Below, one piece after another: positions 23,191-34,190 of a DNA stretch of 64,000 nucleotides. Location of the stretch: positions 114,106,228-114,170,227 of the forward strand of contig NC_080680.1 in NCBI RefSeq assembly GCF_030445035.2. The letters are read 5' to 3'. Origin of the DNA: Dasypus novemcinctus (lineage: Eukaryota > Chordata > Mammalia > Cingulata > Dasypodidae). The notes below the pieces were generated by a model that saw only the letters and a list, made by a program, of their open reading frames with translations, had not been told where the DNA came from and searched no databases. Both the position numbers and the translations under genes were made by a program. Every line of letters starts with the position of its first letter. Within the stretch, counting starts at the first letter, position 1.

Positions 23191-23724
23191 TAATATTTTT
23201 ATTTCAGACTATTTTATGTTTAACCCAGGTTCAATGGTAAGTCTTTTCTGTCTTGTAAACAGTAGTTGCAGTAGGTAGACATGAAGCTCTCAGCGATGTG
23301 CAACTGTAAACAGGGGGCCATTCAGATGGTGTCACTCATTGAATATCAACATGAAGAGAAAATCTGTTACATATTGACTTAATGAAAACCTAATTTTATG
23401 TCAGGTTGGTCTCAGAAAACCTTCCTGAATGGTTGCCCGGGATCTTTTGCATCATGTGTTTTATAAGAAATTGTATTTTGATTACAATTTTTAATCAAAG
23501 CAAAGGGGTCACCTTGGCTTGGCCTGCAGTAGGTTGTGGTATCAAATCGGATCTGAAACTAATATACAAGATACAAGGGGGAGTTTTGCCTTCCGGGCTA
23601 GCAGGCAAAGACTAATGTCTTACTGAGAATACCAGCAATCAGGTTGCTACTTAGAATTGTTTAGGTATTTGGAGTGTCCAGGGGTGGTTAGAAGGAATGT
23701 CAAGATAGATTGGCAGTTTTTGCG
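23191..23724. other. Unique DNA, nothing recognised
   Basis: No repeat or gene signature is supported. Confidence 0.4.
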
Positions 23725-24045
23725 TCCATTAAAGACTTCCTAAAGCATTTGCTGTGTGCCAGACACTGTGCTAGATTCTAGAAACCCAACGATGAGCAAA
23801 ATACAGACTGTTTCTGGTCTGGCAGAGCTCATTCTGGTCTGGGAGACAGACATAATTTGAAAATAGATTTTAATACATGCTCTAGCAGAGATGTATGCAA
23901 CATACTGTGAGCGCACAGGGTGCAAGCCACTATTCTATTTGGGAATGCCACCGAGAAGGAGAGATTTGGGGTTAGATCTTGAAAGATGTGTGGAGGGTGA
24001 CCAAAGAAGGGAGGAGAGGTCAGAGAGAAAAGAGCAATGGTAAGC
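23725..24045 (-). mobile_element. L2, antisense
   Basis: 'gctgtgtgccagacactgtg' (23751), 'cagagctcattctggtctgg' and 'ttagatcttgaaagatgtgt' are reversed L2 3'-region blocks in order. Confidence 0.75.
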
Positions 24046-24159
24046 TTACACGAAGGGGGAGCCTTCGTCACGTGGCTTGGCTCTGATGGCGTAAGGAGTG
24101 GTGAGAGAGAGCTGATGGCACTTTGTTGAAGGGTTGGACTGGGGACTTTTGGAGAAATT

Positions 24160-24560
24160 TAAAAATGTGTACTCTAAAACAACATATGTTATAAAAGTAA
24201 CTTACTGCATAACCTAAAAGCAGTACTAAATAGCTGAAGTGAAATGTTGAAGGTTTCTTCCTCTTCCCATGCTCCAGATCCCACTTCCAGAGAGAGCCAT
24301 GATTGACTGTTCTTCGTGGACATGCTATCTAATTTCTATGCATGTTAACACATGCATCTGCATGTGTATGCATATTTATACCTACATTTTACACAAATGG
24401 ATCATATTATCAGAACTGTTTTTGTGTAAATTGTTTTATTTTCCATATAAATTATATTTTGGGCATCTTTCCTTATCATTCCGTATATTTCTATCTTATT
24501 CTTTTGAATGGCTGTTTGGTATTCTGTTATAAGGGTGGACTGTAATTTAAAATTTAAGAG
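24160..24560 (-). mobile_element. L1ME-type 3' region, antisense
   Basis: 'gtgtatgcatatttatacct' (24364), 'aaatggatcatattatcaga' (24395) and 'gaatggctgtttggtattct' (24506) follow the reversed L1ME order. Confidence 0.75.
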
Positions 24561-24904
24561 TCTTTTTAACTTTTAGCCTGGGGGGATTTCTACTGACTTT
24601 CTTAGAGCTCAAGTAAAGATGGAAACAAGATAATGTTGAGAACCATTTCAAATGCACTTTTAGGTTTAAGCAACATTTTTAGGGGCAGAGACCATCCAAG
24701 TCTCTGCAAATCACCCATCTCCACAGAATACCATGCTACTTGTTTTGGCCAGGTCTCAGAAGGACTCTTCTGTCACTGCGGTGGTTGTAGAGGAGGTGAG
24801 ATTTTGAGCTAGATCTTGAAGCATAGGTAGGAAAGCTGGACTCCATTCTGGGTAGAAGGCTGCTGGAAGGATTCAGATGGAAGGATGCTGTTTTCTCATT
24901 GTAA

Positions 24905-25200
24905 CTGACCAATCAACAATTTTTTAATACCTGCAGTGTGCCCAGTATGAAGCAGCAGGGGAAACATGATTCCTACTTTGAATAACTTAGAATCCAGTTA
25001 GAGAAACAAGATTCACGAGGTAGTCAGTAAGCTCTATTAAGCAGTATATAAGTAAGTGTTGTTGAATTGTGGCCTACGTAAAAGTACTGAAGGGATTGCT
25101 AGGAAAGATGAGATGCGTGTGGACTGGAGTCATCAGGGAGGTCTCTCTGGATAGGGTGAGATGGACCTTGGAGGGTGAGCAGGATTCCAGTAAACAGGAT
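24905..25200 (-). mobile_element. L2, antisense, degenerate
   Basis: 'aatacctgcagtgtgcccag' (24926), 'acttagaatccagttagaga' and 'atcagggaggtctctctgga' (25131) match the reversed L2 3' region. Confidence 0.65.
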
Positions 25201-25799
25201 ACTTAAACAGGGACTTTCCAGCCCAAACCAGTGTAACTCCGGGGGATATTCAATCCAGTTGTTTGGTTAAATAACAGGACAGGTCTAAATGTTCTCAGAC
25301 ACCAAAGCGTCCTACAAATCCCCCTTGCTCATGAGTCACAGATTCCTCCTGGTGAATAGAGAAAATAATGATTGCTTGCTTCCATGAAATTCAGTTACAG
25401 GGCTTTGGGAATGCGGATGCTTATGCTCGCTCCCCTTATTTTCAGCCATATCATTACTCTTACTGCCAGGGTTGCTGGAGAGAGTTTATTCGCTGCTGCT
25501 TCCAAAACCAGATCAAGACGTTAGCTTGCCTTTCAGATGTTTTGACCATGATCAGAAAATAGTCCAAAATTTATCAAGGAAGAGAAGTTGCCCAAACTGG
25601 ATATAATGTGTTCAGAAACTCTGGTCCATCAAAAAACCATCATGTTGGTGGCTTGGCAGGCCCCTCTTAGCCCGACTTTTTCATGTCCTTTTCCCAGTAG
25701 GCATCACAATCTTCTGTAGAGTTTGTTTAACGAATGTTAGAGAAATTCTCCTTTCAACCAGGATTGTGGGAAACTGAAGAGGTTTTAAAATCTACACGA
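25201..25799. other. Unique DNA, nothing recognised
   Basis: A 64-codon open frame near 25368-25562 has no recognisable domain. No repeat is seen. Confidence 0.4.
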
Positions 25800-25915
25800 A
25801 TGAAGGATACAGTAGAAAGAGTGCTGCCATGGGAGATAGAAGACTTGATTTCTTTCCTGGATATGCCATTTAATTTGCCCACTATCCTTGGGCAATTTAC
25901 TTCACTCACTTGTAG
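25800..25915 (+). mobile_element. MIR, degenerate
   Basis: 'gaagacttgatttctttcct', 'ggatatgccatttaatttg' and 'ccttgggcaatttacttcac' (25887) fit the MIR core. Confidence 0.5.
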
Positions 25916-26141
25916 GAACTAATATTGCAAAAATCAGAAATACTGTTCAATTAAGCAAAAACGTTGTACCTTGCTCTAGATAAACTAGGCTGAACTAGTT
26001 CAGCTGTTGTTGACTTTAGAAATTATGGCTGAATGTGAGGGAAGTCTTGACCCTCTTCAATTTTATGCAAAATTTGGTGCATTTGGAAATATTTCTGGGG
26101 AGGGACTCCATAGATTTCACCACATTTTCAAAGAAGTTCTT

Positions 26142-26253
26142 TTCTTTTCTTTTAAATCCTGATTGGCCTCCGCATACTTGTGTATTTATTTAGAATGTAC
26201 CAGGGATTGAACCTGGGACCTCATGTATGGGAAGCAGGTGCTCAACCCCTCCC
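26142..26253 (-). mobile_element. Short tRNA-headed armadillo SINE, antisense
   Basis: It has a T-rich tail, a degenerate B-box complement (ccagggattgaacctggg near 26201) and a head block 'gggaagcaggtgctcaaccc'. The exact 14-bp TSD tcaaagaagttctt lies at 26128-26141 and 26254-26267. It is the same class as 224-336. Confidence 0.9.
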
Positions 26254-26267
26254 TCAAAGAAGTTCTT

Positions 26268-27070
26268 GATTTCCGAAAAGATCATCCTAATTGGATGAGA
26301 AAAACCCTATGGGCTTATTTAGTTTGTAGATGTTATCATTCTTTGATTTTTCTGGTTCTATAGAAGGACTGGTAGAGGAAATATTTTTACACTTTCTTCA
26401 CTTTAATCTGAGGCTAACTCTACACTATAGGGGCACGCATTTTACTAGAGAATTCTATGAGTACAAAGCCCTATAATTTTTGTACTATTAAATTTGAAGC
26501 TGCAACTCTGTCTACAACAGTGCTTGTCACTTTAATTCTAAATGACTTTAGAGTGAAAGCACTGTACTTTTAACACAAGTGTATTCCTCCGAGTTCTCAA
26601 AGCTCTATCCCTGGTAAGACGGTAGGTATTCTGGGTGGAAATCTTGCTCACTACTTTATCTGACTTGCCCAAATAAAGTGTATTCTCTGTGTTGTTATTT
26701 ATTGTTACCTCTTTAGTTTAAGTTTTTAGATGATCGCTGTACAGTCTGTATTTGCACAAAGTTTCTGTGTCTTTCAAAGTAGCAGGGCAAAGGTATTGCC
26801 CAATGTGTTACTCAGTGTTCCTTATATAAGTACAGTCAATAAACCCTCTTTAAATTTAAGATAAGGAAAAATGTGTTTTGAGGAGATGAACTTGTATTCT
26901 TCTTTCTAGCAAGTAAAAAGGGACATGATACAACTTATATCCTTTTTTGCTTTGTCTGATAGGATCCTAAGAGCTAAATTCAGTGCTCAAATGAAATATG
27001 TGAGAGCTTGTTCATTATAGGTGTTTGGCTACATCTATATTTTCCTACACTTGCAATATTTCCGATATTA
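26268..27070. other. Unique AT-rich DNA
   Basis: Nothing recognised. Confidence 0.4.
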
Positions 27071-27083
27071 CTGATTTTTTCTT

Positions 27084-27447
27084 TTAAAGATTTATTTATT
27101 TATTTAATTCCTCCCCTCCCCGCTCTGGTTGTCTGTTCTCTGTGTCTGTTTGCTGCGTCTTGTTTCTTTGTTGGCTTCTGTTGTCGTCAGTGGCACGGGA
27201 AGTGTGGGTGGTGCCATTCCTGGGCAGGCTGCACTTTCTTTGGTGCTGGGTGGCTCTCCTTATGGGTGCACTCCTTGCACGTGGGGCTCCCTACGCGGGG
27301 GACACCCCTGCGTGGCAGGGCACTCCTTGCGCGCATCAGCACTGCGCATGGGCCAGCTCCACACGGGTCACGGAGGCCCGGGGTTTGAACCGCGGACCTC
27401 CCATGTGGTAGACGGACGCCCTAACCACTGGGCCAAGTCCGTTTCCC
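27084..27447 (-). mobile_element. DAS-SINE, about 365 bp, antisense
   Basis: It runs from a T-rich tail (atttatttatttatt near 27091) through the GC-rich body to the tRNA-like head 'gggccaagtccgtttcccc' on the plus strand. The B-box complement gtttgaac is near 27381. The TSD ctgattttttctt is exact (13 bp) at 27071-27083 and 27448-27460. Frames of 114-126 codons through it are SINE-body artefacts. Confidence 0.95.
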
Positions 27448-27460
27448 CTGATTTTTTCTT

Positions 27461-28255
27461 GATTACAAAATAATATATGTTCATTGAAGAAGAATGTAAA
27501 GAAATTGAGAATCGCTCATAATCTTATTATCAGAAATTAGGCTTGTTAGTATTTTGGCCTTGCAGTGTGTCTTTTTTGCCTGAATACATTTTTATAATGT
27601 TGGGATCAAATTGTACACACTGTTGTATAAACTTCTTTTTAGTTTAACAATATATTTTGAGCATTTTCCAGTTCTACTTACTTTTCTTTCAGAGCATGAT
27701 TTTTGATGATGCTCTGGTATTCCATAATAAAGATGCACCATTATTTTAAATAGTTCTTGGGTTGATAACCATACTCATGAGGTTTGGGCTTACTCTTGCT
27801 TATTTACTTAGAATAAATATCCAAAATTGGGATCTTTGAACTTGTTTTAAAGATTTTTATTACATAGTGGAAATTTGCTTTCCATGAATTTTGCACCAAT
27901 TTACAATCCATACCAAGAGCATTTGAGAGTGGCTGTTTCCTCACACTGTTGTCAATACTGACCAGTCTTTTTCCTTCTAATCTTAATTCATCTAATAGAA
28001 AAAAATATATATCACTGTTTGAATTTATATTTCTTTGATTTTAATATGGTTTAATATTTTTACAAGGTTCTTAACCAGTTGAAAATTTTTATGTGTGAAT
28101 TGCCTGTTCTTAGTCTTTGCCCATTTTTCTATTAGGGACTTTTTTTTGTTTGTTTGTTTTGCAAAAGTTCTTTATATATTAAGGATAATAATTATTTGAC
28201 ATCTGTGTTTCAAATATGTTTCCTCCATTTGTCAGTTTCTTTTCTACTGCCATGA
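27461..28255 (-). mobile_element. L1ME 3' region, antisense
   Basis: The order is 'gattacaaaataatatatgt', 'atgttgggatcaaattgtac' (27598), 'ctctggtattccataataaa' (27711), 'ttttgcaccaatttacaatc' (27888) and 'ctttgcccatttttctatta' (28116). The SINE at 27084 sits at its edge. Confidence 0.85.
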
Positions 28256-28261
28256 GAGGTA

Positions 28262-28480
28262 TATAGTTCAGTGATTACACATAAAGACCCTGAGCTGGAT
28301 TTTCTGGGTTGTTACTACAACTCTTGCTTCTTAATTGCTAAGTATCCTTGGGTAAAGTACTGAATACCTTTGCTTACCACTGTCCTTATCTATAAATAGG
28401 GATAATAATGCTACTTACCTGATATGTAAAATACTTGAAAGGGTGCCTGGAATGTCATGTGTACTCAATTAATAATAGTC
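28262..28480 (+). mobile_element. MIR
   Basis: 'ttaattgctaagtatccttg' (28331), 'cactgtccttatctataaat' and 'agggataataatgctactta' follow the MIR order. Confidence 0.8.
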
Positions 28481-29829
28481 TATTAATTAAAATTTTATTT
28501 TAAAAATTCCTTTTATATTGTGACTAAATTTGATGATTGTTTTCTTTTTTGTTGTTGTTGTTATTGTTTTGGGTGGGGGGAAGGAGAATAAAAAGAAAAT
28601 AAAGAATGCCTTTGTCAGCATCATAGCACTTCGTGCACTGCTTTTTCATCTCCAAACTGGATTTACACCCAAAATAAATGTGGGTGCATAAAAAAGGTAA
28701 CAATATCCTTGGAATATGCTGATCATCAAACTCACAGGTGATTGTACCTACTAAACTGTTTTTTTTTTAAATTTACAGATGATGGTCTAGTTAGCTTTTC
28801 CTATGAGGCTCTTGGGATGTCCCACAGGTCTTTAATTTAAGTTTCATCTTCTTCATCCAGATAATAATCCAAGTAGGGTCACTTGCTGAAAGTGAGAGAA
28901 AACAACAGGCATAGCATGAGGCTTCTCCATGGAGGAGCTACAGGTTAGTCATCAACCCTGGGAAGGCATGGAGTAATTTTGCTAGAGGCTGGAGACCCCC
29001 CAGCTGAAAAGAAAACAAGTTATGTCCCAGATCTGGTTTAGAAATGAGGAGTAAAGAGCTTCCAACTTGAAAACAATCATATCCACTGTATCTTCATCCT
29101 CCAAGTGAGGGTTCGCTTACATTTTAGTAAGTGTGTAATGTTCCTGTTCTGTTTATTTCTGTTCTCAAAGTCTTGACATCACTAAAAATAAATGACTCAA
29201 TTACACTTGTGCATAAGCAGCTGGAAAACTACCAAAATGTTCCCAGTCTCTAAACTGTGTAAACAGAGACACCAGAGGGGGGAAAAAGAAAGAAAGGAGA
29301 AGAAAGCAAGAGCATTTAAAAAATAAGTTACACAGAAGCTACCAGGGAAGGGTGTAGGGGTTTTCTCCCATCCCTTTGTTCCTGGTGGCATGTTGTAGTG
29401 TAGGAAGCAAATCAGGTGGAAAAAGGCATCAAGAAACTTTATAAACACCTTGCAAATAAACGTGCACATTCCACTTCTCTTCTTGGGGAAATGTTGGCAG
29501 CTGACTCCGGTCAGATGCCCCAGGATCTTGGGGACCTCGGTTTAGAGCTTGATGGCCCCTGGGGAAAATGTAAACAGACCCCTGACTCGCCAGCAAGCCC
29601 CAAAACGCAGCCACAAAGCCCCTCAATTTCCAAAGCCTGGTCTTTTGTGGTGGCTCCCAGCTCAGCATGTACAATTACAAAAATGAAATGTTCCGACGGT
29701 CCTGTGTACCCACAGCATTCTTTCATTTATTCACTGTCTTGGGTGGAAGAATATACTTTGTCTCCGAGTGTCCTTCTGCCAGGAAAGAAAAGCAGGTTTG
29801 GCCAGCAGAAAGTCTGATCGTCTTTATTC
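28481..29829. other. Mostly unique DNA upstream of the CpG-rich island
   Basis: A short (TTG)n run lies near 28550-28565. From about 29400 the composition rises in G+C. Open frames at 29416-29817 (plus) and on the opposite strand have no recognisable domain, and no supported exon is seen. Confidence 0.4.
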
Positions 29830-30440
29830 CTTCCTTCACGTTACTCCGGAGATGAAGGAAAAGGTCACGGCAGCTGCGCAGCTCGGCTGAATCACCCCTC
29901 TCGGCTGCATGTTATCTCCGGGCTTTAAGGGGAGAACTTCGCCGGGGATGAAAGTAGGTCACCCGGCGGTGAAAGGGGAACGAGACTTAACCGAGCAAAA
30001 TGAGAAACGAGAGCTGGGTTAAACCCGGGGCCTGGAGCCCTCGGTGCTGCTTCTGAAAAGTGGACCAGAGAGCGGCCGGCGAATGTTGCTCTGCGACCCC
30101 TCCCCGGCGCAGCCTCTCTCAGTCCCCGCGCGGCTCTCATTGTAATCAGTAAATGAAGTGCCTGCCGAAGCCAAGGAATCTGTGGAGGGACCCTGCGAGG
30201 GCAGTGGCAAGACGCTTTCCTCTTTTTCCACACAAAGCCGGGCCAAAGGGGACCGGCTTAAATTGCTTCCAGCAGGATTTAGGTTCGGCCTGAGGAAAAT
30301 CTCTGAGTGCGATGAGCCGCTGGAATGCATTACTAAGGGAAGCGGTGGAATCCACTTCAGAGATCTTGGAGGCCGCCCTGGAATGCTAATCTTTCCTTAA
30401 TGGCTAATATTTTGGTGTAATCAGAGGCGGCAGTGTGGAT
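29830..30440. promoter_or_regulatory. CpG-rich island, candidate promoter or enhancer
   Basis: By eye there are about 26 CpGs in 29817-30140 and roughly ten more to 30390, against a window that is otherwise strongly CpG-depleted. No interspersed repeat is recognised here. Two GGAATGC sites (30322-30328 and 30380-30386) match the TEAD core, and TAATC/TAATGG words near 30387-30423 match homeobox-type cores. No exon, TATA box or start codon context can be supported, so the strand and class (promoter or enhancer) are open. Confidence 0.5.
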
Positions 30441-31049
30441 GAACTTTCAAGTCCTTTTCTCTCCCGAGATTTGAATAATCACTGGCAGCGGAATGAGTAT
30501 GGGTAGTCCTAGGACAGCTGTAGCATCCAAAGTCTGCTTTATTTGGGTCACCTGAGGTCCTTCCAGGTACCTGCCACCACTGGTGATTAGGTGTGTGTCC
30601 CGGGCATGTAGATCTGGGGAGTGGGGAGTGGGTACTGGGGAGGGAAGAATCTTACAAAAACACAAAAACAGGAGCAGTGAGAACCAGAAAGTGAGTCCAA
30701 GTGCTGAAATTTGACTGAGTGAAATGACAATAATTTATCAAGGATCCCAAGTGGGTTGCATCTGTGCCAGGACTGGAAAGCAGAACCAGAGCTCCTGAGC
30801 TGGGTAGAAGGAAGAATGGAGAGGGAATATGGTGTGAAGTAGAACCTTTTACTTCTGGGACTCGTGAGGCTCATCATCTTCCCACAGAGTGGTTTGTCAA
30901 AAGTGTTGAGGAGAGAGTGAATGAGTGAATGAAAAATTGTGTAAAAAATGATCAATAATACTACCTGAAATAGTGCGGCTTCTGAGGGCTGTGGAGATAC
31001 CCAGGCCCTGTGGTCAGGACAGAGAGCTCAGGACTTTGGTGCCTTGCCA
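30441..31049. other. Unique DNA, nothing recognised
   Basis: A 'gagtgaatgagtgaatgaa' run is near 30917. No gene or repeat is supported. Confidence 0.4.
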
Positions 31050-31900
31050 GTGGGCCCTACTTTGGAGGTTGTGCTCCCGAGTGTGACAGAGTTGGACTCA
31101 GTTGTGGTTTGCCTACACATGGCTCTACTATCCCTTCTGTTTGAACCTATAGTTGGTGTTGGAGTTTGTAGGTATACATCCAAGAGACCTGGACTGTCCA
31201 CGTGCCAGCTGGGCCCTGAGCCTCAGAGGAGTTGCAACATCTACTCCCAGTTCATTGGATTCACCCAGGACAACTAACAATGAGGTGATGATGGACAACT
31301 TCCACACCAAGGAACAGAGAGTGTCCACAAATGCAAGCAAGAGAGTCCCATCCATCTGCCATATGGGATCAAAGCCCCCTCTCAATTAGAGGTGGAGTGG
31401 GCATCACCAACCCAGAATCCTCAGGATTGGTGAATAACATACGGACTAGAGTGGGCTTACTGGTATTCTACTATAGACTTATTGTGATTCTAGCAATGGA
31501 AGAAATTGTATCATTGATGTGGAGACAGTGGCCACTGGAGGTGTTGAGGGCAGGGAGAGGGAAAACAGGTGCAATAGGGGGGCATTTTTAGGACTTGGAG
31601 TTATCCTGAATGACATTACAACAACAGACACAGGCCATTATATATCTTGCCATAACCTACAGAATTTGTGTGGTACAGAGTGTAAACTGCAATGTAAACT
31701 ATAATGCACACTTAGTGGCAATGCTCCAATATGTGTTCATAAATTGCAATGAATGTACCACACTAATGAAGAAAGTTGTTAATTGGGAAAATGTGGGAGG
31801 TGTGGGAGTGGGGCTTATGGAAATCCCTTATATTTTATACAACATTTATGTAGTCTAAGTATCTTTAAAAAAATTTAAAAAACGTATTTTAAAAAATTAC
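31050..31900 (+). mobile_element. Xenarthran L1-like 3' region, copy 2 (longest with an A-rich end)
   Basis: It shares ordered blocks with copies 1, 3 and 4, e.g. 'ccagctgggccctgagcct' (31205), 'cattgatgtggagacagtgg' (31512), 'tatatcttgccataacct' and 'tgcaatgaatgtaccacact' (31746). It ends in an A-rich stretch from about 31865. Short frames on both strands echo those in the other copies but are interrupted. The 5' limit is approximate. Confidence 0.75.
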
Positions 31901-31913
31901 CAGTAAGAGTTAG

Positions 31914-32121
31914 GGAGCAGATGTGTCTCAAGTGGTTGAGTACCTGCTTCCCACATGAGAAGTACTGCGTTCATTTCCCGGGGCATCCTAAAAACAAACA
32001 AAAAACAAACAACAAGCAAAAAGTGAAAAAAACCAACTCAGGGTAACTGATGTGGTTGAGCACTGGCTTCCCACATATGAGGTCCTGGGTTCACTTCCTT
32101 GCCCTGGTATCTAAAAAAAAA
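31914..32121 (+). mobile_element. Dimeric short armadillo SINE
   Basis: Two tandem tRNA-headed units sit in the same orientation. Unit 1 has 'ctcaagtggttgagtacctg' near 31929, followed by an (A/C)-rich linker at 31990-32034. Unit 2 has 'gtggttgagcactggcttcc' near 32052, ending in an 11-nt A run. One direct repeat pair (aagagttag at 31905-31913, aagaattag at 32122-32130) brackets both units, suggesting a single insertion of a dimer. Confidence 0.75.
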
Positions 32122-32130
32122 AAGAATTAG

Positions 32131-34074
32131 CATCCAGGAATTTATAAAAATGAACATAAGAATGGTTTCCAGGGAATCATTATAATCATAATAGAATAAT
32201 ATCACTTCTATGTCCATATGCTTTCTTGGGTGATAGCCAGAGGGTGAGGAATTGGGATGGATTTTATGTTTGCTTTTCAAGGTATTTCCCACAGTAGGAT
32301 GAGTGCCACGAATTTGAGAGTCATGGACTGGTACTCAGTGAAGAAGACTCGACAGGTGGGTCTGCCTGGCAAGGTTGTCATCCAGGGAGTAGACTGTTGG
32401 GTAAGCTGGTCAGACCACTTGAAGCTCCTGAGCTTAGATTAGTATTAAGATATACTTGTTAGTTTGCTTCATTGTAACAATATTTGCACTTGCCCAGTGT
32501 CAGCACCTTTTTTCCTTTACTCTTTATTTCCCCCTAGAGCAACTTTGTCTATTGACTCATTTGATAGAAGCAGCCTATATGTTTACAAGTCAGGACACAT
32601 ACAGGCTAACCAGCATGGTGCTGTCTAGTTCTTGCATTTTTAAACTAATCAGAAAAGAGAAATGGCCAGGCTTTCTTCTCTTGTACTTCCCAGTGACACC
32701 AATTCAATGTCCTTTGCACCCATGATCTTGACCGTGCAATAAGGAAACAAAGATGACTAAGACAGAATTCCTGCCCTCAAATCCATCTGTTCTGGGCTAG
32801 CCTTGGACCTGCATCAAGTTTTCTGTTTCAAAGAACCCAGATAGAGAGGAGGGAAGGAATGAAGCCACCATTTCTGAGCATGGTGTCTCTGGCCTCACAT
32901 TTTATTTGCCTAAAAAGATACTCATTTGAAGACAGCATGCAACCAATGAAGGTCAGTAGAAGTCACAACCCTTGAAGAGGATTTGTTGACATACCGCACC
33001 AATGATTCTCCTTCCCCAAAGGAGCAGCCCACATAGAGAATTGTAACCTGGATAACATGATCTCTCAATGGCCAAAAAGGCGGTAACATCCAGTCAGAAA
33101 GCCCAGCAGCCATGGCACTCTAATCTGCTAGGCAAATATCGAGTACTTGGGTTTCCTTCCTTGGTGCCTCTCTTCAGAAAGGCTCTAAGGCAAGAGGGCC
33201 TGAGAGTTCTCTGCTCCCTGGGGAGTGGGTGGAGTGGCATTATTATTGAACGACAGGGATAGTGCTGATAACCCAGGACTGGGAATTGTTGGATTGGTGG
33301 TAATTATCTGACTCTTGGCACTGACATTTCTAGGAAGGAATTTTGCTCCTGATGACTTTGGCTGCAAGAAGTGGGTAAGCTCACCCACTCACCCTCATAG
33401 ACATTTTCAGCTCCTCTGGGGGAGAGGAAAACCCCACACACCAGCTTTCTGGTAACATAAGAAGCTTCCCATAACCATGTACTATAAATTATAATAAGCA
33501 CAACCCTTCTCTTTCTTTTCCTCTTTGTTTTGCTCCCATGCAGTATTGTAAGAGTCCACACAATCTCATAAGGGACTTGGCGGGCAATCAGTTAGGGATA
33601 CTTTTCCTCTGGCCACAGTTCCAAACAACTAGACTAAGGTAGTCCCTTTTTTTGCTCCATTTCTGCAAAATTGTATTATGGTTCTATGCAGTTGAGTGAC
33701 TGGAAGAAGAAACCAAACCATGGCGAAAGTTAAGGCGCAAACCTGTCAAGCCACTCCACCACGCAGCTCTATTTCACCTACGTTAAGCCACCAGGCTGTG
33801 TACAGCTAGCAGAGTTGCTGTCTCCTTGGAAGTCAGTGAGGTCCAGAGCCTCTGCTTGTCTGAGTGGCAGCTGGGCTGGGCTGAGTGGCTCCAGGGCCAG
33901 CTCCTCTGTGCTGGCTGTGTTTCTGTGTGGCAGGCGCTCTTTTAACTCTGCCTTTGATAGGACTGTGTTTGGGACCAGAGGGTACATTTTGCACAATGCC
34001 CCTGGGAACCAAGAAAATTATTTGTTGAGGCTATTTTCCTCCTATCTTGGAGCCACAAGAAAAGAACTTTCTTA
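32131..34074. other. Mostly unique DNA
   Basis: An antisense L2-like scrap (agatgactaagacagaattc, 32751) is possible. Small open frames have no recognisable domain. No other element is recognised. Confidence 0.4.
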
Positions 34075-34190
34075 ACTCTGGTACTAGCTACCCGTGTCAT
34101 CTAGGGCAAGTTGTGGACATTTCTGTCCCCCAATTTCTAATTTGTAAAGGGGTAGAGGGAGGCAGATGATCTCGGAGTTCCTTTATTGCT
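34075..34190 (+). mobile_element. MIR/MIR3, degenerate
   Basis: 'gtcatctagggcaagttgtg' (34096), 'taatttgtaaaggggtagag' and 'gatgatctcggagttccttt' match the MIR3-type order. Confidence 0.55.

Noticed and set aside
29416-29817. 133-codon open frame just upstream of the CpG island
   Set aside because: It is tempting as a first exon, but has no recognisable domain and no supported splice donor, and the opposite strand is equally open.
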